From: Psychrobacillus lasiicapitis
Lineage (GTDB): Bacteria; Bacillota; Bacilli; Bacillales_A; Planococcaceae
Reading direction: 5' to 3'
Length of the DNA: 64,000 nucleotides
Assembly: GCF_006861795.1 (NCBI RefSeq)
Contig: NZ_VDGH01000012.1
Coordinates: 84,467-148,466, forward strand
The notes under the pieces are model-generated. The model was not told where the DNA came from. It saw nothing but the letters and a program-made list of their open reading frames with translations, and did no database searches. How positions within the stretch are numbered: the first letter of the stretch is position 1; each line of letters starts with the position of its first letter. Below are positions 55,327-63,538 of this stretch, one piece after another. A program made the position numbers and the translations under genes.

Positions 55327-58300
55327 TTACTTTTTCTCTTGTCCACGCTGATTTCGGTAACCATTCTGTTTCTTGACTGTGCTAAGTAATCGACTGTACA
55401 TTTCCCTAGAATCTTTTTGCTTCGCGCGTGTAGTAAACATATTCGCACTACCAACTAAAATGAGTAATTCTCTTGCGCGGGATAAGGCAACATTCAAACG
55501 TCTATAATCATTCGCAAATCCAATATCCCCACTCTTATCTTGATTGTTACGAACCATACTTAAAATAATGACGTCCATTTCCATCCCTTGGAACTTATCG
55601 ACGGTTCCTGTTCGGAAATTCAAATGATTGAAGTTTGTTTCTTGTTGAATAAGTCGGTCTATACGTTTTACTTGTTCTCCGTAAAAACTAATAACTCCGA
55701 TACTTTTTTGTTCCTCTTTAGCAAGTCTTCCTTCTTTTTTAGCCGTTTCAGTCGCTTTATCCAAATCGATTAATACCTCTCTAATGGTATCAAGCTCTGC
55801 CTGATTAAAACGGCTTTTTCCATTTTTCATTCGTTCTTCAAAATATTGCTTTTCGTTCGGCATATCTAACCACAACAAATGGTCTTGCCGTTTAACATAT
55901 TGCGATTCGAGTAGATGATCACGCATAGCATCTGAATCTACTAACCCACACTGTAGGCGATAATTTTCTTCTTCATAAAACGGCGTGATTGTTTTCATTA
56001 TATTTTCATGCATTCGATACTGAATAGCGAGCATCGTTTTATTTGTTTTTGGTAAGTTTTTAAACAGTCGTTCGAACAAGGACTCTTTCAGAAGCTTCTT
56101 CAACTCGTCTTTTTCTTCAAAGCTGTCACTTTCTTCTAAAATAGCTTTCAGTGTTTCATCCAGTGTATCTTCTCCAACAAGTGGCGGTAGTTGATGGTGG
56201 TCTCCGACTAAGATGATTTTCTTCCCTTTTAGCATTGGTAGTAAAAGCTCAGGTGGCGTTGCTTTCGATACTTCATCGATAATAACAACATCGAAAATAG
56301 GATAGTTGTCCATAAACTCTTTTCGAGCAGATGCTACACATGTTGTTCCGATTACATTTGCATGTCGTACGTATAGTTTACGTATTTCATCTAAATCATG
56401 GTCATTTGCATCCTTCAGCATTGTAAACCATTCGTTTTGCAGAGATTGGGTTATCGGTAAACGATTTTTCTCCCGTTCTGTAACCGTTATTCTTTCTTCC
56501 AGCTCGGCAATTTCAGTTAATGCTTTTTCGCGCTCTTCTTCAGGATTTTGTGTCAATAATTCCTCTAGAGCTTTTAGTTGTTTTTCTTGCTCTAGTCCTT
56601 CCGAATTCACTTGCTTCGTTTCTTGCTTGTTATTTTCAAGTTCGTTTAATACTTCATCCAAGCGCTCGCTTGAAGTTTTAAATTCATCCTTTTTCAGTTC
56701 AAGTTGAGCTGTATACTCGGCAATTGTGTCTTTTACTTTTTTCCATTCTAGCAACGTACTTTCTTTATCCTGCAATTGGACTTGTAACTGTTGTAAGGAA
56801 GGAACATTATCTAGTTTGTCTAGTTGGCTGTGTATTTCCGCCACTTTTCTTTGCAGTTTTTGAAGCGCTTCACCTTGAGTAATAGCCTTATTTTCCCATT
56901 CACTTTTCGATTGTTCGATTATTGCTTTTTCTTGTTTTACTTGCTCAGAAAGCACTGATCTAATCGACAAAAACATGTTAGCAGAATCAGCTTTTGCTTT
57001 TTGTAAAATAGCTCCTTGTTTCCAGACGAATTCCTTTCGTACATTTAGGCCTTCCAAATACACTTCTAACCGCTCGATATTTGCTGAGCCTGAGGTTAAG
57101 AGACGCTTCATACTGTCAATAAACTGATGAATTTCTTTAACAGAATATGTCGAGTCAAATACTACTCCACTACTGTTTACATGACTTTTTACAGTCTCAA
57201 GCGAAACGTTATTCTTTTTCAATAAACCTTCTATGTATCCAATAGCAGATAGTAGTCGTTTATTTAATTCTCCCCAGTCAGCAAATGAGATGATGGTTTC
57301 AATTAGCTTGTCTAAGTTTGTTATTTGCTGCTCTAACATATGAGAAGGAGTGATTTCATAATCGTTCATGCGAATTTTGAGGAAATCAATTTTAGAGATG
57401 GAGTGGAGTTCACTTGAAAATTGCTCCAAATGATTGATTTTCGACTGAGCAGCTTGATATGCATTTCTCGTTTCGATTAATAATCCTTCCACCATTCTGC
57501 TCTCTTGTAACATCTGTTGGTACATTATTTGTTTACTTGATTGATCAATTTCCATTTGAAGGCGTTCTATCTTATTTAATAATTCTTCTGATGTAGGATT
57601 AGCTTGAATGAATTGTTCCATCTGTTCAATTTCTTTTGATCGGTCGTCTGTTATTTGTTTAAAGTGACCATGATTATTTTCTAGTTCTTCACGTTCTTTT
57701 TTTAATTGGATCAAACGTTTTTTTAGCTCTTTAATTTCCTTCATTCTTTCTGCGAATTCTATTTGAGCTAATTGTTTTCGTTCTATTTTCTCTTTTAATA
57801 TTACAACTTGCTGCCCAAGTGATACCGTCTGTTCTTTATAAAGAGCGATTGCTTCTTTTAGTTGTTTTTCTTTTAACGGGTGGCTGCTGATTTCTTCTTG
57901 CAAAGCATTTAATGTTTGGTCTTTCCAGTACTGACCCACATTTTCTTCGATAAATTTTTTGCCTTCCTCTTCAATGCTTTCCGTTCGACCAAAACGTAAT
58001 ATGCGAATATCCTTATTGGAAAGAAGTCGACTAAGTGCATTATCAACGGCTAGGTTTGATTGGGAAGCGACTAGAGTCCGCAGTCCCGCTTTTGCATTTT
58101 GCTGGCAGATTTCTGAGATTACTGTAGTCTTCCCTGTACCCGGAGGACCTTGAATAACATATAAATCCTCAGCAGACATCGCTCCAACAACTGCTTCTTG
58201 TTGAAACTCGTTTAACTGATTATGAAATTCTAAATCCTTTTTCTTATTCGGTACGCTTATCGTAGGTCTTTTTTCAAATAGAATATTTTCTAAATTAGCA

Positions 58301-59142
58301 TTTGCAGCAAGGCCGTTTTGTAAATCTTCAAATCCTTTACGAAGTCTTCGAATTTGGCTTAGTGTGGAAAAGTTGCTAAACACCGCTTCTTTCCATTTTG
58401 GATGCCATTGATTTCTTCTTGCCATCTCCTGAAATCTTGGCTTTAGCTCAACTTCAATTGTTTTCTTCGCACGGTCCACCTTCAATACTTCTCCAATATC
58501 GTTTTGGAAACCTTTAATCGAAACGCTGAGTCCTTTTAATTTATTCCATTCATTTTCTTTAACATTACTTCCTATAAGTATCAGCCTATTAAAGTCTTCG
58601 TTGAAAACGAATTTTGAAAAAGCAGCCGTTATATCTGCAATATCGGCGTTTCGTTCTTGTATTTTCAAATATCCTTCCCAACTAGAAATTCGCTTTTTCA
58701 CATACTCTGATCTTTCTTCGGCAACGGGTAATTCTCGTATGCTTGTATGCAATTGAATCGGCAGTCCCGCTCCATTATTACGAGCCGTAACAAAATTTAA
58801 ATCGACTGAAAGACGTCTATTTGTCTTTACTGGAACTCTTGTGCCTCTTATATAAAAGTTAGTTGCAAGTAATCCGTCTGTTTGAAGAATACACTCCATC
58901 ACTCCAACCCGACCTTCTAGTCTACCTGCTAAAACTTCGTTCGTCATATTGTCAAAATAAAGCGCAACAGGCGTATTTCCATGAGAGTTCACTGGACGTT
59001 TTTCTATATGTACTTCAAAAGATTCTTGCATTCTAAAAAAGGCATGTTCATCAACAGCCCATTCCTGGATTGCACCGCGTGCTTTATTTGTCATCATTAG
59101 ATTACAGCGCATTGTTTTTACTGGGATAGACACTTGTCTCAT
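55327..59142 (-). CDS. SF1 (DNA2/NAM7-like) helicase with long coiled-coil insertion
   Basis: About 1271 residues. N-terminal 300 residues are unassigned; then LNEFQQEAV and Walker A GPPGTGKTT (about 332-342), motif Ia ASQSNLAVDNAL. A predicted coiled coil of nearly 490 residues (about 410-900, rich in Glu, Lys, Gln, Leu) splits the helicase core. It resumes with FDVVIIDEVSKATPPELLLP (Walker B, about 955), GDHHQLPP, IQYRMHE, TVDKFQGMEMDVIILS and NVALSRAR. This is the Upf1/DNA2-like group, acting on DNA or RNA. The ATG at 59142 follows AAGGAGGCATGTGC. The split core suggests an SMC-like arm. Confidence 0.88.
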   Translation of the reverse strand: MRQVSIPVKTMRCNLMMTNKARGAIQEWAVDEHAFFRMQESFEVHIEKRPVNSHGNTPVALYFDNMTNEVLAGRLEGRVGVMECILQTDGLLATNFYIRGTRVPVKTNRRLSVDLNFVTARNNGAGLPIQLHTSIRELPVAEERSEYVKKRISSWEGYLKIQERNADIADITAAFSKFVFNEDFNRLILIGSNVKENEWNKLKGLSVSIKGFQNDIGEVLKVDRAKKTIEVELKPRFQEMARRNQWHPKWKEAVFSNFSTLSQIRRLRKGFEDLQNGLAANANLENILFEKRPTISVPNKKKDLEFHNQLNEFQQEAVVGAMSAEDLYVIQGPPGTGKTTVISEICQQNAKAGLRTLVASQSNLAVDNALSRLLSNKDIRILRFGRTESIEEEGKKFIEENVGQYWKDQTLNALQEEISSHPLKEKQLKEAIALYKEQTVSLGQQVVILKEKIERKQLAQIEFAERMKEIKELKKRLIQLKKEREELENNHGHFKQITDDRSKEIEQMEQFIQANPTSEELLNKIERLQMEIDQSSKQIMYQQMLQESRMVEGLLIETRNAYQAAQSKINHLEQFSSELHSISKIDFLKIRMNDYEITPSHMLEQQITNLDKLIETIISFADWGELNKRLLSAIGYIEGLLKKNNVSLETVKSHVNSSGVVFDSTYSVKEIHQFIDSMKRLLTSGSANIERLEVYLEGLNVRKEFVWKQGAILQKAKADSANMFLSIRSVLSEQVKQEKAIIEQSKSEWENKAITQGEALQKLQRKVAEIHSQLDKLDNVPSLQQLQVQLQDKESTLLEWKKVKDTIAEYTAQLELKKDEFKTSSERLDEVLNELENNKQETKQVNSEGLEQEKQLKALEELLTQNPEEEREKALTEIAELEERITVTEREKNRLPITQSLQNEWFTMLKDANDHDLDEIRKLYVRHANVIGTTCVASARKEFMDNYPIFDVVIIDEVSKATPPELLLPMLKGKKIILVGDHHQLPPLVGEDTLDETLKAILEESDSFEEKDELKKLLKESLFERLFKNLPKTNKTMLAIQYRMHENIMKTITPFYEEENYRLQCGLVDSDAMRDHLLESQYVKRQDHLLWLDMPNEKQYFEERMKNGKSRFNQAELDTIREVLIDLDKATETAKKEGRLAKEEQKSIGVISFYGEQVKRIDRLIQQETNFNHLNFRTGTVDKFQGMEMDVIILSMVRNNQDKSGDIGFANDYRRLNVALSRARELLILVGSANMFTTRAKQKDSREMYSRLLSTVKKQNGYRNQRGQEKK

Positions 59143-59186
59143 GCACATGCCTCCTTTCTAAAAAGATGAACATTTAACAAAGCAAA

Positions 59187-59224
59187 AGAGTACCCATCTC
59201 GATTTCAAAAAAATCGGGTACTCT
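59187..59224 (-). other. Terminator-like hairpin in the helicase leader
   Basis: AGAGTACCC pairs with GGGTACTCT, extended inside by CGATTT/AAATCG with a 4-nt bulge. On the minus strand it lies about 45 bases before the helicase ATG and is followed by a short T run (CTTTTGC). It may be an attenuator or the 3' end of an upstream transcript. The remaining part of the 304-bp gap 59143-59446 shows only AT-rich promoter-like DNA. Confidence 0.5.
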
Positions 59225-59446
59225 ACATTAGTTATATTATAACCCTAAATCGACAAATAAAGAACTTACAATATCATGAAAACGATTAGATATAGATTAT
59301 TTTACTAATAAGTATCTCTAGATAAAGTTCTGTAAATTTGAACATTTTGTGAATTTTTGTTTGCTATCTTATTAATCTTTTAATATGATTAACCTACATC
59401 TTAGAACTGAAAATTCAAAACATTAAATTAGTAGGAGGAATGGCAA

Positions 59447-59824
59447 ATGGCAAAAAAAATAGAAAGTGTTTTTAATCCAGCAGACAATCAGCAGGATAAA
59501 ACCCTTTCAAAACATGGAACACCGAATTATGTTGCAATCGCAGGAAGTCCCGAGTTTAAATCATTGAAAACGAAAAAAAGAAAGTTTATTTTACCAATCG
59601 CAATCTTTTTTCTATTATGCTATATCACGTTACCTATTTTGACTTCTTACACAACCATATTAAATACAAATGCATTTGGTGATGTGGCATGGGTTTGGGT
59701 ATACTCCATTGCTTTATTCATTATGACATGGGCTTTATGTATGATTTATGTCAGTAAAGCAAACGGATATGACCGAGAAGCAGAGGAAATCTTTGAAAAG
59801 GAAAAGGCTGGTGGCTATAAATGA
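59447..59824 (+). CDS. DUF485 membrane protein
   Basis: 125 residues: a polar N-terminal region, then the DUF485 core (SPEFKSLKTKKRKFILPIAIFFLLCYI) and two TM helices. DUF485 proteins are small partners coded just before acetate/solute symporters (YjcH-ActP in E. coli). AGTAGGAGGAATGGCAA precedes the ATG, and the 3' end overlaps the symporter by 4 bases. Confidence 0.93.
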   Translation: MAKKIESVFNPADNQQDKTLSKHGTPNYVAIAGSPEFKSLKTKKRKFILPIAIFFLLCYITLPILTSYTTILNTNAFGDVAWVWVYSIALFIMTWALCMIYVSKANGYDREAEEIFEKEKAGGYK

Positions 59825-61344
59825 GTTTTGTTGGTTTATCGTTTTTTGTTGGAATTGTCGCATTAACTTTATTCGTAACGTATATTGCTTCCAAACGAAC
59901 AAACTCTGCTAGTGAATTTTACACAGCTGGCGGTGGTCTTTCCGGTTGGCAAAATGGGATTGCTATTGCAGGAGACTATCTATCTGCAGCATCATTCCTT
60001 GGAATTGCTGGTGCAATTGCACTCTTTGGTTTTGACGGTTTCTTCTATAGTATTGGTTATTTAGTAGCTTACTTAGTTGTGTTATATATCGTTGCAGAGC
60101 CACTACGAAACTTAGGCCGTTATACTTTAGCAGATATGATTACCGCTCGTTTCAACCAAAAGAAAATCCGTGCTGCCGCTGCAGTTAGTACTTTAACCAT
60201 TGTTCTATTTTATATGATTGCACAGCTTGTTGGTGCAGGTGCACTTATTCAATTATTATTAGGCATTGATTATTGGATCGCTGTTTTACTTGTTGGAATT
60301 ATGATGACTATTTATGTACTATGGGGTGGAATGGCTGCCACAAGTTGGGTTCAAATTATTAAAGCTGTGCTATTAATGGTCGGTACTGTTATTATTTCTT
60401 TCCTTGTATTATGGAAATTCAACTTTAATCTTTTTGGTATGTTCACCGAAATGAAATCTGCAACAGCCCATGGAGAAGCCTACTTGCATCCTGGTGTAAA
60501 ATATACAAATGGCTTAGATACAATCTCGATGATGATTGCGCTCGTCCTAGGTACGGCAGGTTTACCACATATATTAATGCGGTTCTTTACTGTAAAAGAT
60601 GCAAAAACAGCTCGTAGTTCTGTTGTATTTGCAACATGGATTGTAGGAGCATTCTATATACTAACGATCTTCTTAGGGTTTGGTGCTGCTGCATTCGTAG
60701 GATCCGAAAAAATTATTGCTGCCAATCCTGCTGGTAATATGGCCGCTCCACTACTTGCACAGGCTTTAGGAGGAGACTTGCTTATGTCATTCGTTTCGGC
60801 GGTTGCATTTGCGACTATTTTAGCCGTTGTAGCAGGCCTTGTATTATCGGGTGCATCTGCATTTGCACATGATTTATATGGACAAATTATCAAAAAAGGA
60901 AAAGCAACCGAGAAAGAACAGATGAATGCCGCTCGTCTTGCTTCCGTTGGAGTTTCTGCATTTTCCATCCTACTTGCATTAGGTGCACAAACGATGAACG
61001 TCGCATTCTTAGTTTCACTTGCTTTCTGTATTGCGGCAAGCGCTAACTTACCAGTAATTATTTATACGATCTATTGGAAAAACTTTAATACCACAGGTGC
61101 TTTATCTGCAATTATTACAGGACTTGTTACTGCACTCGTTCTAGTACTATTAAGTCCAAACGTTTGGGCTACAGATGGCTCTCATTTCTTTACAGGAGAG
61201 GCAATATTCCCATTAACTAATCCTGCAATCATCTCCGTTCCTGCCGGTTTTATCGCAGGCTGGATAGGTACACTAGTAGGAGCACGCGCAGATCTGAAAA
61301 AATATGCAGAAGTGGATGTTAAAGCGAATATCGGGTTGAAATAA
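59821..61344 (+). CDS. Sodium:solute symporter, ActP-type (probable acetate or short monocarboxylate uptake)
   Basis: A 507-residue SSF symporter with about 13 TM helices. Key segments: NSASEFYTAGGGLSGWQNGIAIAGDYLSAASFLGIAGAIALFGFDGFFYSIGY at residues 27-80, GNMAAPLLAQALGG, and SLAFCIAASANLPVIIYTIYWKNF, matching the ActP/YjcG class. Together with DUF485 it forms a two-gene transport unit, and an ATGA overlap couples them. A terminator follows. Confidence 0.92.
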   Translation: MSFVGLSFFVGIVALTLFVTYIASKRTNSASEFYTAGGGLSGWQNGIAIAGDYLSAASFLGIAGAIALFGFDGFFYSIGYLVAYLVVLYIVAEPLRNLGRYTLADMITARFNQKKIRAAAAVSTLTIVLFYMIAQLVGAGALIQLLLGIDYWIAVLLVGIMMTIYVLWGGMAATSWVQIIKAVLLMVGTVIISFLVLWKFNFNLFGMFTEMKSATAHGEAYLHPGVKYTNGLDTISMMIALVLGTAGLPHILMRFFTVKDAKTARSSVVFATWIVGAFYILTIFLGFGAAAFVGSEKIIAANPAGNMAAPLLAQALGGDLLMSFVSAVAFATILAVVAGLVLSGASAFAHDLYGQIIKKGKATEKEQMNAARLASVGVSAFSILLALGAQTMNVAFLVSLAFCIAASANLPVIIYTIYWKNFNTTGALSAIITGLVTALVLVLLSPNVWATDGSHFFTGEAIFPLTNPAIISVPAGFIAGWIGTLVGARADLKKYAEVDVKANIGLK

Positions 61345-61350
61345 GTCAAA

Positions 61351-61386
61351 GAGGATATCCCATTTAACTGGGGATATTCTCTTTTT
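61351..61386 (+). terminator. Terminator of the DUF485-symporter operon
   Basis: GAGGATATCCC pairs with GGGATATTCTC (one mismatch), followed by TTTTT. Confidence 0.85.
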
Positions 61387-61479
61387 CATATTTTTTAGTT
61401 AAAAGAAGTAGGTAGAATGTGACGAATAAACGTGCATAATGGTTAGTTTTATAAACCGCAAATCCGAACCGTCCTAATT

Positions 61480-61560
61480 TAGCACATGGGAAAGATAAAT
61501 GGAATAACGCGTATAATATAGATACTGCTTCGTAATTTGCTATATTAGGAGTCCACTTTG
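61480..61560. repeat. Fragment of the MITE-like repeat (R6)
   Basis: AATTTAGCACATGGGAAAGATAAATG and the following TATAATATAGATACTGCTTCGTAAT match the left boundary of copy R2 at about 7170-7220. No core or right end follows. Confidence 0.5.
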
Positions 61561-61603
61561 CAAAATGGCACAGTTTTGGGTCTACCAGGTTACTGAGTTT
61601 TAA

Positions 61604-61720
61604 GTTGCGTATGCTCAGTGGAAGTCAGGAGATATAAGAGAAGTGAAAGCAAAGCAAGAAATTGGAGTAAAAAATACAACTTTTTATAAACTTGTCAGTG
61701 AATATGAAGAAAGCTTTTAA
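61604..61720 (+). pseudogene. C-terminal remnant of a serine resolvase/invertase
   Basis: An in-frame stretch ending at TAA 61718-61720 reads QWKSGDIREVKAKQEIGV then KNTTFYKLVSEYEESF. This is the C-terminal helix-turn-helix of Tn3/Tn552-type site-specific recombinases (pattern W-K-S-G-x-I..G-V-x-x-T-T-F-Y-K-L-V). The catalytic domain is absent and a stop lies just upstream at 61601. It is a relic of a mobile element. Confidence 0.65.
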
Positions 61721-61807
61721 TTGTACCTTTTTAATAGAAGAACTCAAATGATTTAGTATTATAACTATCATTTTCTAATTATCGATAAGGATGACAAAAT
61801 CATATAT

Positions 61808-61870
61808 TGCTACTGCTGTCTTCGGGGTTTGGGACTCGCACCCTATAGTTCATGTGCATGCCGGGCACAC
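61808..61870 (-). mobile_element. 5' end fragment of a group II intron
   Basis: Read on the minus strand, this begins GTGTGCCCGGCATG and continues ACTATAGGGTGCGAGTCCC...GAAGACAGCAGTAGC. The GUGYG start and the CUAUAGGGUGnnAGUCCC segment are the conserved 5' boundary and early domain I of bacterial group II introns. Only about 63 bases remain; no reverse transcriptase or domains V/VI follow. It lies between the resolvase remnant and the tRNA-cluster terminator. Confidence 0.65.
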
Positions 61871-61871
61871 T

Positions 61872-61907
61872 AAAAAAAAGACAATCAAATGAATGATTAT
61901 CTTTTTT
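61872..61907 (-). terminator. Terminator of the tRNA cluster
   Basis: AAAAAAGACAATCA pairs with TGATTATCTTTTTT (one mismatch). On the minus strand a T8 run follows. It lies just after the tRNA-Glu gene. Confidence 0.8.
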
Positions 61908-61922
61908 CTTTAAAGTTTATTA

Positions 61923-61994
61923 TGACCCCTACGGGATTCGAACCCGTGTTACCGCCGTGAAAGGGCGGTGTCTTAACCGCTTGACCAAGGGGCC
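61923..61994 (-). tRNA. tRNA-Glu (TTC)
   Basis: 72 nt, acceptor GGCCCCT/AGGGGTC, anticodon TTC in CCCTTTCACG, no encoded CCA. Last gene of the cluster. Confidence 0.95.
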
Positions 61995-62000
61995 TTTATA

Positions 62001-62075
62001 TGGCTCCGAAGGTAGGACTCGAACCTACGACCAATCGATTAACAGTCGATTGCTCTACCACTGAGCTACTTCGGA
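62001..62075 (-). tRNA. tRNA-Asn (GTT)
   Basis: Acceptor TCCGAAG/CTTCGGA, anticodon GTT in ACTGTTAAT, encoded CCA. Confidence 0.95.
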
Positions 62076-62079
62076 ATAT

Positions 62080-62156
<77 letters not shown>

Positions 62157-62165
62157 ACTATTGGA

Positions 62166-62236
62166 AGCGGGTGAAGAGAATCGAACTCTCATCATCAGCT
62201 TGGAAGGCTGAGGTTTTACCACTAAACTACACCCGC
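62166..62236 (-). tRNA. tRNA-Gly (TCC)
   Basis: Acceptor GCGGGTG/CACCCGC, anticodon TCC in CTTCCAAG. After the discriminator T the sequence reads TCCA, so a CCA is displaced by one base. Confidence 0.93.
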
Positions 62237-62243
62237 ATTACTA

Positions 62244-62319
62244 TGGTGGCTCAGGACGGAATCGAACCGCCGACACAAGGATTTTCAGTCCTTTGCTCTA
62301 CCGACTGAGCTACTGAGCC
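62244..62319 (-). tRNA. tRNA-Phe (GAA)
   Basis: Acceptor GGCTCAG/CTGAGCC, anticodon GAA in ACTGAAAAT, encoded CCA. In Bacillus clusters tRNA-His usually follows; here tRNA-Gly follows directly. Confidence 0.95.
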
Positions 62320-62469
62320 TCTTCGAGTTACGCTAAGCTGCGCGTCTCTTCGTCAGCTGCACTCGCTCTGTCGGTCACGTACTTGAGTACGCTCCTTCTT
62401 TCGCTCGATTGCTTCCTCGACCTGCTTGCTTATCCTAAATCTCAAACTAATAAACTTTCAATAATTAAA
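62320..62469. other. GC-richer spacer inside the tRNA cluster
   Basis: 150 bases between tRNA-Asp and tRNA-Phe, much longer than other spacers here. The first 120 bases are GC-richer than their surroundings and include the palindrome CGTACT-tg-AGTACG. A 14-bp string TTCGTCAGCTGCAC is shared with the 23S 3' end at 63926-63939. No tRNA fold or gene is seen. Confidence 0.5.
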
Positions 62470-62545
62470 TGGCGGTCCCGACCGGGATCGAACCGGCGAT
62501 CTTCTGCGTGACAGGCAGACATGTTAACCGCTACACCACGGGACC
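62470..62545 (-). tRNA. tRNA-Asp (GTC)
   Basis: Acceptor GGTCCCG/CGGGACC, anticodon GTC in CTGTCACG, encoded CCA. Confidence 0.95.
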
Positions 62546-62549
62546 GTTT

Positions 62550-62626
62550 TGGTTGCGGGGACAGGATTTAAACCTGTGACCTTCGGGTTATGAGCCGTCT
62601 GCTCTAACCAACTGAGCTAAAGGTCT
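62550..62626 (-). pseudogene. Chimeric CAT-anticodon tRNA: tRNA-Ile2-like 5' half, initiator-tRNA 3' half
   Basis: The 5' half (AGACCTTTAGCTCAG, GTTAGAGCAGACGG) resembles tRNA-Ile(CAT)/Met-type genes; the 3' half (CTCATAACCCGAAGGTC, then CCCCGCAACCA) is that of initiator tRNA-fMet. The 5' acceptor AGACCTT cannot pair with 3' CCCCGCA, and three of five anticodon-stem pairs fail. The junction is at the shared anticodon loop CTCATAA. As written it cannot fold as a normal tRNA. Confidence 0.8.
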
Positions 62627-62633
62627 TTTTAGA

Positions 62634-62707
62634 TGGCGGCAGAGGGAGTCGAACCCACGACCTTTCGGGTATGAACCGAATGCTCTAGCCAGCTGAGCTA
62701 AGGCCCC
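62634..62707 (-). pseudogene. Chimeric tRNA: tRNA-Ala-like 5' acceptor on a tRNA-Met (CAT) body
   Basis: 5' GGGGCCTTAGCTCAGCTGG is typical of tRNA-Ala(TGC), while the body carries the elongator Met anticodon arm TTCGG-TTCATAC-CCGAA and the 3' end TGCCGCC. The acceptor halves GGGGCCT and TGCCGCC mismatch at three of seven positions. The join lies in the TAGCTCAGCTGG D-arm shared by both parents. No CCA is encoded. Confidence 0.7.
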
Positions 62708-62718
62708 AAATAAATAAC

Positions 62719-62795
62719 TGGTCGGGAAGACAGGATTCGAACCTGCGACCCCTTGGTCCCAAACCAAGTGCTCTACCAAGCTGAGCTACTTCCCG
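62719..62795 (-). tRNA. tRNA-Pro (TGG)
   Basis: Acceptor CGGGAAG/CTTCCCG, anticodon TGG in TTTGGGAC, encoded CCA. Confidence 0.95.
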
Positions 62796-62805
62796 TCATA
62801 TATTA

Positions 62806-62882
62806 TGGTGCGCTCGGCAGGACTCGAACCTGCAACCTCTTGATTCGTAGTCAAGTGCTCTATCCAATTGAGCTACGAGCGC
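62806..62882 (-). tRNA. tRNA-Arg (ACG)
   Basis: Acceptor GCGCTCG/CGAGCGC, anticodon ACG in CTACGAAT, encoded CCA. Confidence 0.95.
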
Positions 62883-62900
62883 ATATATTTTTTTAAAAAA

Positions 62901-62989
62901 TGGTGCCGAGGACCGGAATAGAACCGGTACGGTAGTCACCTACCGCAGGATTTTAAGTCCTGTGCGTCTGCCAGTTCCGCCACACCCGC
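62901..62989 (-). pseudogene. Chimeric tRNA-Leu: one isoacceptor 5' end, tRNA-Leu(TAA) body
   Basis: The anticodon is TAA in CTTAAAAT and the long variable arm is normal for Leu(TAA), with 3' end CCTCGGC-A-CCA. The 5' end GCGGGTGTGGCGGAA is that of another Leu isoacceptor (TAG/CAG type, whose 3' partner would be CACCCGC). The acceptor stem therefore has two mismatches and a wobble. The T-loop also reads TTCTATT with a pyrimidine where a purine is usual. May be defective or a misassembly. Confidence 0.65.
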
Positions 62990-63015
62990 ATTTATATTAC
63001 TTACTTAACAAGTGA

Positions 63016-63088
63016 TGAGCCATGTAGGATTCGAACCTACGACCCTCTGATTAAAAGTCAGATGCTCTACCAACTGAGCTAATGGCTC
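63016..63088 (-). tRNA. tRNA-Lys (TTT)
   Basis: Acceptor GAGCCAT/ATGGCTC, anticodon TTT in ACTTTTAAT, no encoded CCA. Confidence 0.95.
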
Positions 63089-63094
63089 GAAAAA

Positions 63095-63170
<76 letters not shown>

Positions 63171-63183
63171 AATTATAGAATTA

Positions 63184-63259
63184 TGGTGGAGGATGACGGG
63201 CTCGAACCGCCGACCCTCTGCTTGTAAGGCAGATGCTCTCCCAGCTGAGCTAATCCTCC
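63184..63259 (-). tRNA. tRNA-Val (TAC)
   Basis: Acceptor GGAGGAT/ATCCTCC, anticodon TAC in CTTACAAG, encoded CCA. First tRNA after the 5S gene. Confidence 0.95.
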
Positions 63260-63366
63260 TGGGTAAATAATAAATCATAATAAGTAAATTATTTCTACAT
63301 CGACTTTTTAATTTAATTCATTGTTAATTTGAACTTTTTTTGATTTATTATATGTATTTATTACAA

Positions 63367-63482
<116 letters not shown>

Positions 63483-63538
63483 CAATTTAATGTTCATGTT
63501 TGTCAGCCAAACTATTTGTTCTTTTGGCGACTCGGATA

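Noticed and set aside
62350..62375. Fragment of 23S rRNA in the tRNA spacer
   Set aside because: Only 14 bases match the 23S 3' end and neighbouring bases diverge; it could be chance, so it is noted only as a weak observation.
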